Origin: IOR16 sp963521065
GTDB taxonomy: Bacteria; Bacillota; Clostridia; Peptostreptococcales; Anaerovoracaceae
NCBI GenBank assembly: GCA_963521065.1
Contig: CAUQTI010000002.1
Span: 186,001-250,000 of the forward strand
DNA length: 64,000 bases
Direction of reading: 5' to 3'
Shown here: positions 1 to 8,614 of the stretch, piece after piece
How the letters are laid out: every line of letters begins with the position of its first letter
Numbering within the stretch: position 1 is the stretch's first letter
The notes under the pieces: model-generated
What the model saw: only the letters and a program-made list of their open reading frames with translations
Told to the model about the DNA's origin: nothing
The model's database searches: none
Position numbers and translations under genes: made by a program

Positions 1-131
1 CTTTGAAAGCCGCAAATGGCATCCTTTTTCGCAGGCACCGTCTCGATGACCTGATATGGAATCTGTTTTGACTGTAAGGTCTTTACAGCATCCTCTAATA
101 CCATTCCCAGTAAATCCGGAAACTCTATCAA
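1..131 (-). CDS. partial hypothetical protein downstream of frr
   Basis: An open frame on the minus strand begins with TTG at 131, preceded by a GGAG box nine bases upstream, and runs off the window edge without a stop. About 43 residues are visible, beginning MIEFPDLLGMVLEDAV and containing KKDAICGF near the edge. It starts 12 bases after the frr stop, so it is probably the third gene of the pyrH-frr transcript. I do not recognise the family. It is not uppS, which often follows frr, because the usual N-terminal motifs are absent. The frame could also be fortuitous, since only a short part is seen. Confidence 0.45.
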   Translation of the reverse strand, partial: MIEFPDLLGMVLEDAVKTLQSKQIPYQVIETVPAKKDAICGFQ

Positions 132-143
132 TACACAGTTCTC

Positions 144-698
144 CTATACTTCCATTAATTCTTTTTCTTTTTCAGCAACCATTGCATCAATATCCTTCAT
201 GCATTTGTCGATCTGCTTCTGAATCTGATCCAATAATTTCTTTGCTTCATCTTCCGTTAAATCCCCTGATTTTTCGTCTTTTTTAATATTATCATTTACA
301 TCTCTTCTTGTATTTCTAACCGCAACCTTTGCATCTTCACCAATCTTTTTAATCTGCTTGGCAAGTTCTTTTCTTCTTTCTTCTGTAAGCGGTGGAATTA
401 CCAGACGAATCGCTTTGCCGTCGTTAGAAGGATTGATTCCCAGATTTGCCATGTTGATTGCTTTTTCGATATCGGAAACCACTTTCGGATCAAAGGGTGC
501 AATCATAAGGGTTCGCGGATCGGGAACGCCAATGTTTGCAAGATTCTTTAAGGGCGTCGGCACACCATAGTACTCCACAGTCACCTTATCAAGCAATGCA
601 GCATTCGCTCTTCCTGCGCGTACGGTATTTAATTCCGCTTTCAATACCCCTAATGTTTTTCCCATCTTATCCGTTAAGACTTCTTGGATTGTACTCAT
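144..698 (-). CDS. frr: ribosome recycling factor
   Basis: This is ribosome recycling factor, which with EF-G splits the post-termination 70S complex so that subunits can be reused; it acts in the cytoplasm. The 184-residue length is standard. The family core is visible: LNTVRAGRANAALLD near residue 24, a YYGVPTPL segment near 43, and the IPPLTEERRKEL segment near 100. The start ATG has an AGGAGG-like box. It follows pyrH by 21 bases, the usual pyrH-frr order in bacteria, so the two are almost certainly co-transcribed. Confidence 0.97.
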   Translation of the reverse strand: MSTIQEVLTDKMGKTLGVLKAELNTVRAGRANAALLDKVTVEYYGVPTPLKNLANIGVPDPRTLMIAPFDPKVVSDIEKAINMANLGINPSNDGKAIRLVIPPLTEERRKELAKQIKKIGEDAKVAVRNTRRDVNDNIKKDEKSGDLTEDEAKKLLDQIQKQIDKCMKDIDAMVAEKEKELMEV

Positions 699-719
699 AA
701 TAAATCCTCCTAAAATGTT

Positions 720-1424
720 TTATTTTATTATCGTTCCTATTTTTTCGCCGTATACGGCTTTCATAACGTTATTTTCCTCAGCCAATCCAAATACATGAAT
801 CGGAATATGGTTGTCCATACAAAGGGATGCTGCGGTAGAATCCATAACGCCCAGCCCCTTATCCAGCAAGTCTTTATGTGTCAGGGTATCAAACCGCTTT
901 GCGTTCGAATTTGTTTCAGGGTCGCAGTCATAAACGGCATCCACCTTTTTAGCCAACAGAATAACATCTGCTTCAATCTCTGCTGCACGAAGTGCCGCAG
1001 TTGTATCAGTAGAGAAAAATGGATTTCCCGTTCCTGCCGCAAAAATCACGACAATATTTTTTGCCAGGTGAGACATCGCTCTTCTTCGAATATAAGGCTC
1101 TGCAATTTCACGCATTTCAATTGCAGTTTGTACTCTGGTCGGGATTCCTTGTGCTTCAAACGCATCTTGAAGTGCCAGCGAATTAATTACAGTCGCAAGC
1201 ATTCCCATGTAGTCCGCTGTTGCTCTGTCCATACTCTTGCTCGTTCTTCCGCGCCAAAAATTTCCACCGCCTACAACGACAGCAACCTGTACTCCAATCT
1301 CTAAAAGTCCCTTTACTTCTTTCGCTACGGAAATCAGCATTTCATCATCTAGTCCTGTTTTCTTGTCTCCGGCAAGGGCTTCTCCGCTAATTTTAAGCAA
1401 TACTCTTTTATACTTTGGCTCCAT
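720..1424 (-). CDS. pyrH: UMP kinase
   Basis: UMP kinase phosphorylates UMP to UDP in pyrimidine nucleotide synthesis and belongs to the amino-acid kinase fold. Visible motifs are KISGEAL near the N-terminus, VVGGGNFWRG around residue 53, GTGNPFFSTDTTAALRA near 130 and the DAVYDCDP segment near 162. The longest frame opens at 1430 with MRMEP, but the AAGG box lies only two bases before that ATG and eight before the second ATG, so I use 1424, giving 234 residues. It is hexameric and allosterically controlled in known bacteria. It lies directly upstream of frr. Confidence 0.96.
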   Translation of the reverse strand: MEPKYKRVLLKISGEALAGDKKTGLDDEMLISVAKEVKGLLEIGVQVAVVVGGGNFWRGRTSKSMDRATADYMGMLATVINSLALQDAFEAQGIPTRVQTAIEMREIAEPYIRRRAMSHLAKNIVVIFAAGTGNPFFSTDTTAALRAAEIEADVILLAKKVDAVYDCDPETNSNAKRFDTLTHKDLLDKGLGVMDSTAASLCMDNHIPIHVFGLAEENNVMKAVYGEKIGTIIK

Positions 1425-1470
1425 TCTCATGTCCTTTCAACTTTGCTTATTAACTGACTTAATTTCAACA

Positions 1471-1497
1471 AAAGGACACTACTGTCTATAGTGTCCC
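1471..1497 (-). terminator. terminator of the first hcp gene
   Basis: An 8-bp perfect stem (GGACACTA with TAGTGTCC) and a 7-base loop are followed on the minus strand by TTTTGTTG. It lies about 55 bases after the hcp stop and before pyrH, so it separates the two transcripts. Confidence 0.8.
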
Positions 1498-1552
1498 TTT
1501 ATTATAGCATATGAAATTTTATTTTTCCATACCGGAGTTCTTAAAAAAGTTT

Positions 1553-3181
1553 TTACTGCATAAACAATTCGATATCAGCATCCACTTCGCCAATTCCTGC
1601 AATACCAAATTTGTCCACAAGTACTTTCGCCACATTCGGAGAAAGAAAGCCTGGAAGTGTCGGCCCCAAATGGATATTCTTCACACCCAGGGATAGCAAT
1701 GCCAGTAATACAATCACCGCTTTTTGTTCATACCACGCAATATTATAGGCAATTGGAAGGTCATTGATATCGTCAAGTCCGAAAACTTCCTTCAATTTTA
1801 ATGCAATGACAGCCAATGAGTAGGAATCGTTGCACTGTCCGGCATCAAGCACACGAGGAATCCCCCCGATTTCTCCCAGTCTAAGCTTGTTATAGCGGTA
1901 TTTTGCACAGCCTGCGGTTAAAATCACCGTATCTTTCGGAAGCCTCTCTGCGAATTCAGTATAATATTCTCTTGACTTCATTCTGCCGTCACAGCCTGCC
2001 ATTACAAAGAATTTTTTTATCGCACCGGACTTAACGGCATCAACCACCTTATCCGCAAGTGCAATCACCTGATGATGCGCAAAGCCTCCTACGATACTCC
2101 CGGTTTCAATTTCTTCCGGAGAAGGTAACGTCTTAGCTAATTTTATAATTTCTGAATAGTCTTTTCTTCCGTCTGCTCCCGGCACAATATGCGGACATCC
2201 CGGATAACCGGAAGAGCCGGTGGTAAAAATGCGGCTTCGTATTTCTTCGCTTTTCGGAGGAACAATACAATTGGTCGTAAACAGAATCGGTCCTCTGAAA
2301 GATTTAAATTCTTCTAATTGTCTCCACCAAGAGTTGCCGTAATTCCCAACAAAATTATCATATTTTTTAAAGAAAGGATAATAATTGCCAGGAAGCATTT
2401 CACTATGTGTGTAAACGTCAACGCCGCTGTCTTTTGTCTGCTCCAAAAGCTCTTCCAAATCAGCCAAATCATGTCCGGATATCAAAATTGCGGGATTCTT
2501 TCTTACGCCGATATTGACGGAAGTAATCTCGGGGTTGCCGTAGCGTGATGTATTTGCTTCATCAAGCAAGGCCATAACTTTTACTCCATATTCTCCCGTT
2601 TTTAAGGTAAGCGCAACCAAATCGTCCGCGGTCAGCGTATCGTCTAACATCGCCGCCATTGCCTCATAAATAAAGGAATAGATCTCTGTATTCTCTTTTT
2701 CCAAATTCCTTGCATGCTCACCATAAGCAGCCATCCCCTTTACTCCATACGTTATCATGCCGCGAAGGGATCGGATATCTTCATCTTCCGTTGACAATAC
2801 GCCAACCGTAGACGCTTTTTCCAGCATAGAATCTGTTGTATCCACATGGAAAGTCGCCGCATCGTGAAGGTTGTCCAAGTTTACAGTCTTTTTTAATTGA
2901 TCTCTAAGGCAAATCATTTTTTTTATCTGCGCTTGAATCGCATCACTGTCAAAATTAGCATTTGTAATTGTGATAAATAAGCTGTTTAGTATCTCACCGT
3001 TTATGTTCCCTAAGTCTTTTACATTAAGGTTCCCCTTTACAACAATTTGAGAAATTCCTTTTACGACATAAATCAGTAAATCTTGAAGGTTTGCAACTTC
3101 TTCATTTTTTCCGCACACACCACGAATTTCACACCCGGTTCCTTTTGCCGTTTCTTGACATTGAAAACAGAACATACCCAT
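1553..3181 (-). CDS. hcp: hydroxylamine reductase / hybrid cluster protein (first copy)
   Basis: Hybrid cluster protein carries a [4Fe-4S] cluster and a 4Fe-2S-2O hybrid cluster. It reduces hydroxylamine in vitro and is implicated in nitric oxide reduction and S-nitrosation in vivo. The 542-residue protein has the class I N-terminal ligand pattern C5, C8, C17, C23 (Cx2Cx8Cx5C). It also has the hybrid-cluster ligand segments GHD, HSEMLP, TTNCIVPP, MAGCDGR, TAGCAKY, QCNDSYS and WYEQKAV. The start is the ATG at 3181, eight bases after AAGGAGG; ten residues of the longer frame are discarded. A perfect TATAAT at 3289-3294 (minus) and a CRP-type dyad 31 bp upstream of it indicate activation by the regulator encoded at 41464. 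A second copy lies at 42247. Confidence 0.96.
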   Translation of the reverse strand: MGMFCFQCQETAKGTGCEIRGVCGKNEEVANLQDLLIYVVKGISQIVVKGNLNVKDLGNINGEILNSLFITITNANFDSDAIQAQIKKMICLRDQLKKTVNLDNLHDAATFHVDTTDSMLEKASTVGVLSTEDEDIRSLRGMITYGVKGMAAYGEHARNLEKENTEIYSFIYEAMAAMLDDTLTADDLVALTLKTGEYGVKVMALLDEANTSRYGNPEITSVNIGVRKNPAILISGHDLADLEELLEQTKDSGVDVYTHSEMLPGNYYPFFKKYDNFVGNYGNSWWRQLEEFKSFRGPILFTTNCIVPPKSEEIRSRIFTTGSSGYPGCPHIVPGADGRKDYSEIIKLAKTLPSPEEIETGSIVGGFAHHQVIALADKVVDAVKSGAIKKFFVMAGCDGRMKSREYYTEFAERLPKDTVILTAGCAKYRYNKLRLGEIGGIPRVLDAGQCNDSYSLAVIALKLKEVFGLDDINDLPIAYNIAWYEQKAVIVLLALLSLGVKNIHLGPTLPGFLSPNVAKVLVDKFGIAGIGEVDADIELFMQ

Positions 3182-3288
3182 AAATTTTACCTCCTTGTAA
3201 TTCCTAAACAAATTTTGTTTGATTTGTCCGATAACAATATGAAACTGACAAACCGCTCTCTTTTCATATTGTTTCTCTTTATGGCAGA

Positions 3289-3331
3289 ATTATAGCAGTA
3301 TAATATTAAAAGTATGTAACATCTGTTACAT
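3289..3331 (-). promoter_or_regulatory. CRP/FNR-type (HcpR-like) activated promoter of hcp
   Basis: An 18-bp perfect dyad, ATGTAAC-ATCT-GTTACAT, occupies 3314-3331. A consensus TATAAT on the minus strand lies at 3289-3294. The dyad centre is 31 bp from the -10 centre, which puts it near -41, the class II activator position. The core GTAAC-N4-GTTAC recurs at 38300 and 42150 with the same geometry. Binding by the CRP-family protein at 41464 is inferred. Confidence 0.75.
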
Positions 3332-3362
3332 AAGTAAAAATAAAAGGTATTTTAAGGTATTT

Positions 3363-3836
3363 TTATTTTTCTAATCTGTTTTTACAGCAGTTTCGATGTG
3401 AAAATTCCCCTCCACACGATTGTGTGCATGCAACCTGATAAGAACCGCAACGCGGACACATGTAATTTCCACTTTCTACTACTTCTAAATTCTCAAGGCT
3501 TTCCAGCCATTCTCCCCTGCAATTCACACATTGAACACTACAGATGTTTTGTGTGAAATTTCCCCCTTCAATGCGAATCGCTTTCCCATTTATCAGACTA
3601 TCGGCCAGCTTTTGTCTTGCTGATAATAAAATTCGCTGAAAGGTAGGTCTGGACACTCTCATTTTTTGAGCACATTCCTCCTGCTCTAAGCCTTCCAAAT
3701 CTTTTAAGCGGATTGCTTCCCATTCTTCGAAATTTAAGATATTCTCAGAAATCGCTCCAGAGCTGCCCTTTGACGGAATAAAGTAAGAAACTGCGGGAAT
3801 TTTTTCAATTTTCCTCCACTTTTTAGGTCTTGCCAA
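3363..3836 (-). CDS. DUF134 family DNA-binding protein
   Basis: The protein begins LARPKKWRKIEKIP, read as M from a TTG start at 3836 that sits six bases after a perfect AGGAGG. The longer frame from 3896 has no such site. The 157 residues contain the DUF134 core: an N-terminal ARPKKWRK patch, an EEWEAIRLKDLEGL segment and a helix-turn-helix (QEECAQKMRVSRPTFQRIL), as in RNA polymerase sigma region 4. The C-terminal third is cysteine-rich, with CVNCRGEW, CPRCGSY and HRNCCKN, and may bind metal. Its stop lies upstream of the hcp promoter on the same strand, so read-through into hcp is possible. Targets are unknown. Confidence 0.8.
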   Translation of the reverse strand: MARPKKWRKIEKIPAVSYFIPSKGSSGAISENILNFEEWEAIRLKDLEGLEQEECAQKMRVSRPTFQRILLSARQKLADSLINGKAIRIEGGNFTQNICSVQCVNCRGEWLESLENLEVVESGNYMCPRCGSYQVACTQSCGGEFSHRNCCKNRLEK

Positions 3837-3951
3837 ACAAACACCTCCTTTTTTGTAAATATCGCTACCGAGTTTATCTATAAAGTCTATCGTCATTTTT
3901 TATACAAGTCAACTAGGGGATATACAGTACAGTAAAAGCTCATACTATAAA

Positions 3952-3983
3952 AACCGCTATTAATAAAATATTTAACAGCGGTT
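3952..3983 (-). terminator. terminator after the DUF3892 gene
   Basis: A 7-bp stem (AACCGCT with AGCGGTT) with an AT-rich loop is followed on the minus strand by a T run. It lies about 55 bases after the 4037 stop. Confidence 0.6.
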
Positions 3984-4036
3984 CTATTTGTTTATTATGA
4001 AGTTTTTTTGCGAAACAAGCCTTGCTCGCTTTTCTT

Positions 4037-4333
4037 CTATTGAGAAACAGATGGCAGATTACTTAAATTATTTTCATCGTTTCCGTCAGGAAGGGATTTC
4101 AAATACTCATTTCCGTTCCTCACACCAACACCGACCCCCTGGATTCCGCCTTCTCTCGCAAGCTGAACCCCTTCATCCTTTGCTAACACCTGTCCGTCTG
4201 ACAGCTTATATCCCGTCACCTTTCCGTTCTCTTTTACAAGCCCGACAATTTCTTTTGCATTTGCATTTGGTGTTGGTACCTCTTCCATTGCCATCATAGG
4301 CAAGCTGGACAAATTCTTTTGCTTCTTTTCCAT
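4037..4333 (-). CDS. DUF3892 domain small protein
   Basis: A 98-residue protein with the small DUF3892-like region VGLVKENGKVTGYKLSDG followed by VQLAREGGIQGVGV and a low-complexity tail. The N-terminus (MEKKQKNLSSLPMMAMEE) is charged and there is no signal peptide or membrane segment. A GGAGGGT-type box precedes the start. The biochemical function of the family is unknown. It is monocistronic here, with a terminator downstream. Confidence 0.7.
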   Translation of the reverse strand: MEKKQKNLSSLPMMAMEEVPTPNANAKEIVGLVKENGKVTGYKLSDGQVLAKDEGVQLAREGGIQGVGVGVRNGNEYLKSLPDGNDENNLSNLPSVSQ

Positions 4334-4520
4334 TTTTTACCCTCCACTCTATCTGATAATAATTTTAGATATTCTCAAGGGTAGTTTGCTGATAATACAA
4401 AAAAATATTCTGATTTCTAAATCGCTTTTGATTGGTATTTTTGCATTCATTTGTATTATCATTTCTATAAAATATTTTAAGCAGGAATAACTCTATCCCT
4501 TAAAACATTTAATTTCACAG

Positions 4521-5243
4521 CTAACTTACTTTTTGCAGTTCACCATCAACGATTTCATAAATATCTGTTATCATTTTTCCATCCTTATCTTTGCCTCTTA
4601 CAATGCGCTTTACATTTAACAGCTTCCCATCCGCATCGTATTCATAGTAATTGACCTCATACTGTACCGCCGAGCTTCTTGTTCTCGAAATCAGCTGCTT
4701 ATTTTTAGAATCCACCTCCACATTGCTTAAAGAAAAGGCGTATTCAAATTGCTTCTTTTCTTTATTCCAAATCCAATAATAGTATGGCACATTCGCGCCG
4801 GTTGTCGTCCATCCCATCAGCCCGATATCTCCAGATCCGTCAAAATTCATATCGCGGTTTGTAAATCCACTATCTTTCATAAAGGATTGTGTATATCCAT
4901 CAAAATCATCCGTTCCATCCCACTCCGCCAAAATTGCATCGTGAATTGAAATGGACTGGATTGGGTTTTCTTCATCTAAAACTTCAATGGTGTTAATTCC
5001 ATATTCGTCATCCGATAATTTTTTTCCATGTAACTTTAATGTCAGCCTCTTTCCGTCATCAACAATCACAGCCTCTTCTACAATATATTCTTCCCCATCC
5101 TCTATTGCATCCGAAGAATCAGAGTGCAGTGCACCTTCTTTTTCTCCTTTTATCGTTTCTGTATGATTTACCGCTGTTTTGCAAGCTGTCATAGTGAATA
5201 CTATAGAAAGAAGCAAAATTATATATCCCCATTTCTTTTTCAT
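4521..5243 (-). CDS. putative lipoprotein of unknown function
   Basis: A 240-residue protein with a type II signal peptide: MKKKWGY, a hydrophobic run, then the lipobox TMTAC with Cys21. The mature part is acidic. It contains a DMNFDGSGDIGL loop near residue 135, resembling calcium-loop/VCBS-like segments seen in exported proteins, then YYWIWNKEKKQFEYAF and a beta-rich C-terminus (NYYEYDADGKLLNVKRI). It is probably anchored on the outer face of the membrane. I do not recognise a named function, and the neighbours give no clue. Confidence 0.7.
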   Translation of the reverse strand: MKKKWGYIILLLSIVFTMTACKTAVNHTETIKGEKEGALHSDSSDAIEDGEEYIVEEAVIVDDGKRLTLKLHGKKLSDDEYGINTIEVLDEENPIQSISIHDAILAEWDGTDDFDGYTQSFMKDSGFTNRDMNFDGSGDIGLMGWTTTGANVPYYYWIWNKEKKQFEYAFSLSNVEVDSKNKQLISRTRSSAVQYEVNYYEYDADGKLLNVKRIVRGKDKDGKMITDIYEIVDGELQKVS

Positions 5244-5382
5244 CTATTCTTTCCTCCGCCGGTATCCATTCATTTATATAAACTATGTTTTTATTTTTAT
5301 AAAAATACTAGGATCAGGTGAAATTAAAGGATGCCCTATTCAGAGTTCTCTTTTTTCCACTTTCTCCTCCCTTTTTGACGCC

Positions 5383-5434
5383 TTGACAATCGATCCAATT
5401 TCGTGAATAATGTAACAAATACCCCTTTGGGTAT
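5383..5434 (+). promoter_or_regulatory. promoter and CsoR-type operator of the repressor gene
   Basis: TTGACA at 5383-5388 and AATAAT at 5406-5411 are separated by 17 bp. The dyad ATACCC-CTTT-GGGTAT at 5419-5434 covers the expected start site. The same dyad with CTAT in the middle recurs at 6411-6426 in the ATPase promoter, which supports autorepression by the CsoR-like protein. Confidence 0.75.
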
Positions 5435-5448
5435 CATGGAGGTGCAAA

Positions 5449-5724
5449 ATGAAGCAATGTATGGATACGGAAAATTTACATCGCCGCTTAAAAAAAGTAA
5501 TTGGTCAAATACAGGCGGTCGACCGTATGATCGACGAGGATGTTCCCTGCGAAGATATTTTATCACAGATTAATGCGGCTAAATCGGCCTTGCATAAGGT
5601 TGGACAAATTGTTTTGGAAGGACACATTCAACACTGTGTACGAGACGGAATTGAACACGGAGATGCTGATAAAACAATCCAAAATTTTACAAAGGCGGTC
5701 GAGCGCTTCTCTAATATGATATGA
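5449..5724 (+). CDS. csoR: CsoR family copper-sensing repressor
   Basis: This 91-residue all-helical protein belongs to the CsoR/RcnR repressors, which release DNA when metal binds. The Cu(I) ligand pattern Cys34, His59, Cys63 (PCEDI; GHIQHC) is present. As I recall the Mycobacterium tuberculosis CsoR ligands (C36, H61, C65), it matches with a constant offset of two. This favours copper over nickel or cobalt. The repressor very likely controls itself and the P-type ATPase at 6445, because both promoters hold the same GC-rich dyad. A GGAGG box precedes the start. Confidence 0.88.
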   Translation: MKQCMDTENLHRRLKKVIGQIQAVDRMIDEDVPCEDILSQINAAKSALHKVGQIVLEGHIQHCVRDGIEHGDADKTIQNFTKAVERFSNMI

Positions 5725-5799
5725 GGTTAGAAACAAGACATACTATTGTCATATTTTATATTCTATACTAAAAGTAAAATAAAAGTATGGAGGATTGCA

Positions 5800-6213
5800 A
5801 TGCTTGAACGAATACCGACAAATGAAGAAATAATTTCTTTAATTGGGCAGCCATTATTTGACGTATGGGTGAAACTAACCGAGTTGATTGAGTCAAAATA
5901 CGATATGGACCGCCTTTGGAATCACGGCGGAAAACGATGGATTTATGAATATAAATACCGGAGAGGTGGAAAATCTTTATGCGCTTTCTATGCAAAAGAG
6001 AACGTATTTGGATTCATGGTTATCTTTGGAAAAAATGAAAGAGAACAATTTGAAGCATCTAGAGAAAGCTATTCAACAGCGGTACAACGAGTTTATGAGG
6101 AATCCAAAACGTATCATGACGGAAAATGGATGATGTTTGAGTTGACGGATACCTCCCTTTTTTCTGATATGGAAAAATTGCTGTTTCTAAAGCGAAAACC
6201 AAATAAAAAATAG
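5800..6213 (+). CDS. DUF3788 family protein
   Basis: A 137-residue cytosolic protein starting MLERIPTNEEI at an ATG preceded by GGAGG; the longer frame from 5746 lacks a site. The DUF3788-like pattern is visible: an N-terminal helix (LIGQPLFDVWVKLTELIESKYDM), then WNHGGKRWIYEYKYRRGGKSLCAFY and a FGFMVIFGKNEREQFE segment. Function is unknown. It lies between the CsoR gene and the ATPase and is followed by its own terminator, so a role in metal homeostasis cannot be inferred. Confidence 0.75.
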   Translation: MLERIPTNEEIISLIGQPLFDVWVKLTELIESKYDMDRLWNHGGKRWIYEYKYRRGGKSLCAFYAKENVFGFMVIFGKNEREQFEASRESYSTAVQRVYEESKTYHDGKWMMFELTDTSLFSDMEKLLFLKRKPNKK

Positions 6214-6250
6214 TTAAAACCCTGCTATTTTAGCAAATTTATATGAAAAA

Positions 6251-6290
6251 GAAGCATTGATGTTACTGAACATACAATGCTTCTTTTTTT
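6251..6290 (+). terminator. rho-independent terminator after DUF3788 gene
   Basis: A 9-bp perfect stem (GAAGCATTG with CAATGCTTC) is followed by seven T residues, 38 bases after the stop. Confidence 0.85.
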
Positions 6291-6375
6291 GCTATAGTTT
6301 TGTAATCCACTTATAATCGCTTTGACTTCTATCATGTGATACGAAAGAAATATCAAAAAAAAATAATCGTAACGC

Positions 6376-6426
6376 TTGACAACCCATAGGGGTATTAGTA
6401 TTATATGCATATACCCCTATGGGTAT
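6376..6426 (+). promoter_or_regulatory. copper-ATPase promoter with two CsoR-like operators
   Basis: TTGACA (6376-6381) and TATTAT (6399-6404) are spaced 17 bp. One GC-box (ACCCATAGGGGT) fills the spacer. A full dyad, ATACCC-CTAT-GGGTAT (6411-6426), lies at the start site and matches the dyad in front of csoR. The arrangement predicts tight repression. Confidence 0.78.
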
Positions 6427-6444
6427 AGAAAGGATGGAAATCGA

Positions 6445-8316
6445 ATGCAACGATTAGAAGCTTTACTCAATGTGGGCGGCGTAAAAAAGGAAATTTTATT
6501 CCTGGTTGTTTCCGGGATTGCTCTATTTATCAATCTTTTTGATTTATTTTCCCTTCCGTTTGATGCCGCTTGGATTGCTATCATTCTATGCGGCCTTCCT
6601 ATTATTTTAGAAGCAGTCATCGGACTTGTTACCGATTTTGATATCAAGGCAGATGTTCTTGTCTCTATTGCACTGATCGCTTCAATCATTATCGGTGAAA
6701 ACTTTGCTGCAGGAGAGATTGCTTTCATTATGCAGCTTGGAGCCTTGCTGGAGGACCTGACGGTTACAAAGGCGCAGGCCGGCATCGAAAAATTGGTAAA
6801 TTTAACGCCGCAGACAGCTCGCAGAATAACAAATGACAGTGAAGAAATAATCCCTGCGGAAAAAGTAATGCGAAATGATGTTCTCCGTATTCTCCCCGGT
6901 GAAACCATTCCGGTCGACGGGCTTATTTTATCCGGAGAAACTTCGGTGAATCAAGCGGTTATGACCGGAGAATCCCTGCCCGTGGATAAAAGTTCAGGGG
7001 ATTTTGTATCCAGCGGAACCGTAAATCAATTCGGAACGTTTGATATGAAAGCAACTAAAGTCGGTGAAGACAGCTCTATTCAGAGGATGGTGCGCCTTGT
7101 ACAGTCTGCCGACGCAGGAAAAGCCAAAATTGTCGGTGTTGCGGACAGATGGGCAACGTGGATTGTCATCATTGCACTGACCTCTGCCGCATTAACCTGG
7201 TTCATTACCGATGAGATTATCCGCGCAGTAACCATTTTAGTCGTTTTCTGCCCTTGTGCTTTAGTTCTTGCTACTCCGACTGCAATTGTAGCCGCAATTG
7301 GAAACGCCACAAAGCACAGCTTCCTTGTGCGCGAAGGAGACGCTTTGGAACGCTTAGCGGGGGTCTCGGCCGTCACCTTTGACAAAACAGGCACGCTTAC
7401 TTATGGAACCCCTCAAGTAACAGCTGTTCACAGCTATTCTGAAACAGTATCGCAAGAAGAATTATTCCTTTACGCCGCAAGTGTTGAATCTCGTTCTGAA
7501 CATCCGTTGGGAAAAGCAGTTCTTCACGGTTTCCGCGCTTCCCATGCATCGGAATTATTCGCTCCTAAGCAATTTAAGATGCTTCCCGGACGTGGCGTAA
7601 AAGCGATTCTTCAAAATCAAGAGGTAGCAGCCGGAAACTTGAAACTGTTAAAAGAAGAAGGAATCGAGCTGACAGCACAGGAAAAATCTACTGCTGAGAG
7701 ATACGTCAATCAGGGATGCACCATTATTTATTTAACAGTAAACCGCACACTTTCCGGCTTTTTAGCACTATCGGATACACTGCGCGAAGATGCCTTTAAT
7801 GTGATTGGAAAATTGAAAGAAGCAAACGTATCTCCCGTGCTTCTTACCGGCGATCATAAAAATGCCGCACAGTCGATTGCAAACCAGCTTGGCATTCATC
7901 AGGTACATGCGGACTGCCTTCCGGAAAATAAGCTGCAATGGATTGAAGCGTATCAAGAACAGTCGGGAAGCATTTGCATGATTGGAGATGGAATCAATGA
8001 CGCACCTGCTTTAAAAAAAGCGTTTGTCGGCATTGCGATGGGCGGAATCGGAAGTGATATTGCTGTGGATGCGGCAGATATCGTTTTGGTGGACGATGAC
8101 ATTAAGGAACTCCCTCACCTGCTTTCTCTTTCAAAGCGGATGATGAAAACAATTAAATACAATTTAGCGTTCTCCTTAACCCTTAACTTCATTGCAATCA
8201 TTTTGGCAATGACGGGGGTATTAAATCCGATTCTCGGTGCATTGGTACATAATGCAGGCTCCATTCTCGTAATTGTAAACTCATCATTATTATTAAACTG
8301 GAGGAAAAAAATATGA
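6445..8316 (+). CDS. P1B-type heavy-metal-transporting ATPase
   Basis: A 623-residue P-type ATPase that should export a soft metal, probably Cu(I), across the membrane. Landmarks are TGES near residue 174, the membrane CPC at 269-271 (FCPCALVLATPTA), DKTGT at 313, SEHPLG, and GDGINDAPAL at about 514. There is no N-terminal HMA domain, unlike CopA at 31388. The last membrane segment reads HNAGSILVIVNSSLLL rather than the MSxSSVSV of classical copper ATPases, so the metal is uncertain and could be zinc or another ion. The operator pair and the CsoR gene upstream argue for copper. The start is the ATG at 6445; the longer frame reads through the promoter. Confidence 0.88.
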   Translation: MQRLEALLNVGGVKKEILFLVVSGIALFINLFDLFSLPFDAAWIAIILCGLPIILEAVIGLVTDFDIKADVLVSIALIASIIIGENFAAGEIAFIMQLGALLEDLTVTKAQAGIEKLVNLTPQTARRITNDSEEIIPAEKVMRNDVLRILPGETIPVDGLILSGETSVNQAVMTGESLPVDKSSGDFVSSGTVNQFGTFDMKATKVGEDSSIQRMVRLVQSADAGKAKIVGVADRWATWIVIIALTSAALTWFITDEIIRAVTILVVFCPCALVLATPTAIVAAIGNATKHSFLVREGDALERLAGVSAVTFDKTGTLTYGTPQVTAVHSYSETVSQEELFLYAASVESRSEHPLGKAVLHGFRASHASELFAPKQFKMLPGRGVKAILQNQEVAAGNLKLLKEEGIELTAQEKSTAERYVNQGCTIIYLTVNRTLSGFLALSDTLREDAFNVIGKLKEANVSPVLLTGDHKNAAQSIANQLGIHQVHADCLPENKLQWIEAYQEQSGSICMIGDGINDAPALKKAFVGIAMGGIGSDIAVDAADIVLVDDDIKELPHLLSLSKRMMKTIKYNLAFSLTLNFIAIILAMTGVLNPILGALVHNAGSILVIVNSSLLLNWRKKI

Positions 8317-8498
8317 AAGAAGCAATTATAATAATCTTAGGCCTTATTATTTCACTATCGGTCTTCGGCATAGGTCTTTATTATCGTGTAAAAGAAAAAG
8401 AAGATAAGGAATCAAGAAAAATTTATTCGGTGATTATGGGAATCAGCGCCGTCATTTGCATCGCAATTGCATTAAAAATAGTTATTTTCGGACTGTAA
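8313..8498 (+). CDS. small two-TM membrane protein coupled to the ATPase
   Basis: A 61-residue protein whose ATG overlaps the ATPase stop by four bases (ATGA), so it is translationally coupled. It has two hydrophobic helices (residues 3-22 and 40-60) joined by a charged loop (RVKEKEDKESRK). I do not recognise a family. Small membrane partners of P-type ATPases are known, but a regulatory or stabilising role is only suggested by the coupling. Confidence 0.65.
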   Translation: MKEAIIIILGLIISLSVFGIGLYYRVKEKEDKESRKIYSVIMGISAVICIAIALKIVIFGL

Positions 8499-8547
8499 CG
8501 CAGGATTCCTGCTTCCAACTTAAAATCTATACTAAAAAACAGTGTAT

Positions 8548-8582
8548 AAAAAAAACTCACTCCGTTGGAATGAGTTTTTTTT
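8548..8582. terminator. bidirectional terminator
   Basis: An interrupted stem (ACTCA-TCC with GGA-TGAGT) is flanked by A and T runs on both sides. It can end the ATPase transcript on the plus strand and the islB transcript on the minus strand. Confidence 0.8.
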
Positions 8583-8614
8583 ACAGGTACAGATACAAGG
8601 CATCCGGATGTCTT

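Noticed and set aside
795..1304. Open frame of 169 residues on the plus strand across pyrH
   Set aside because: It is antisense to the conserved pyrH gene, has no ribosome site and has a Cys/Arg/His-rich shadow composition.
5500..6213. DUF3788 protein as a part of the copper regulon
   Set aside because: It sits between csoR and the ATPase but has its own terminator, no operator of its own and no metal-binding motif.
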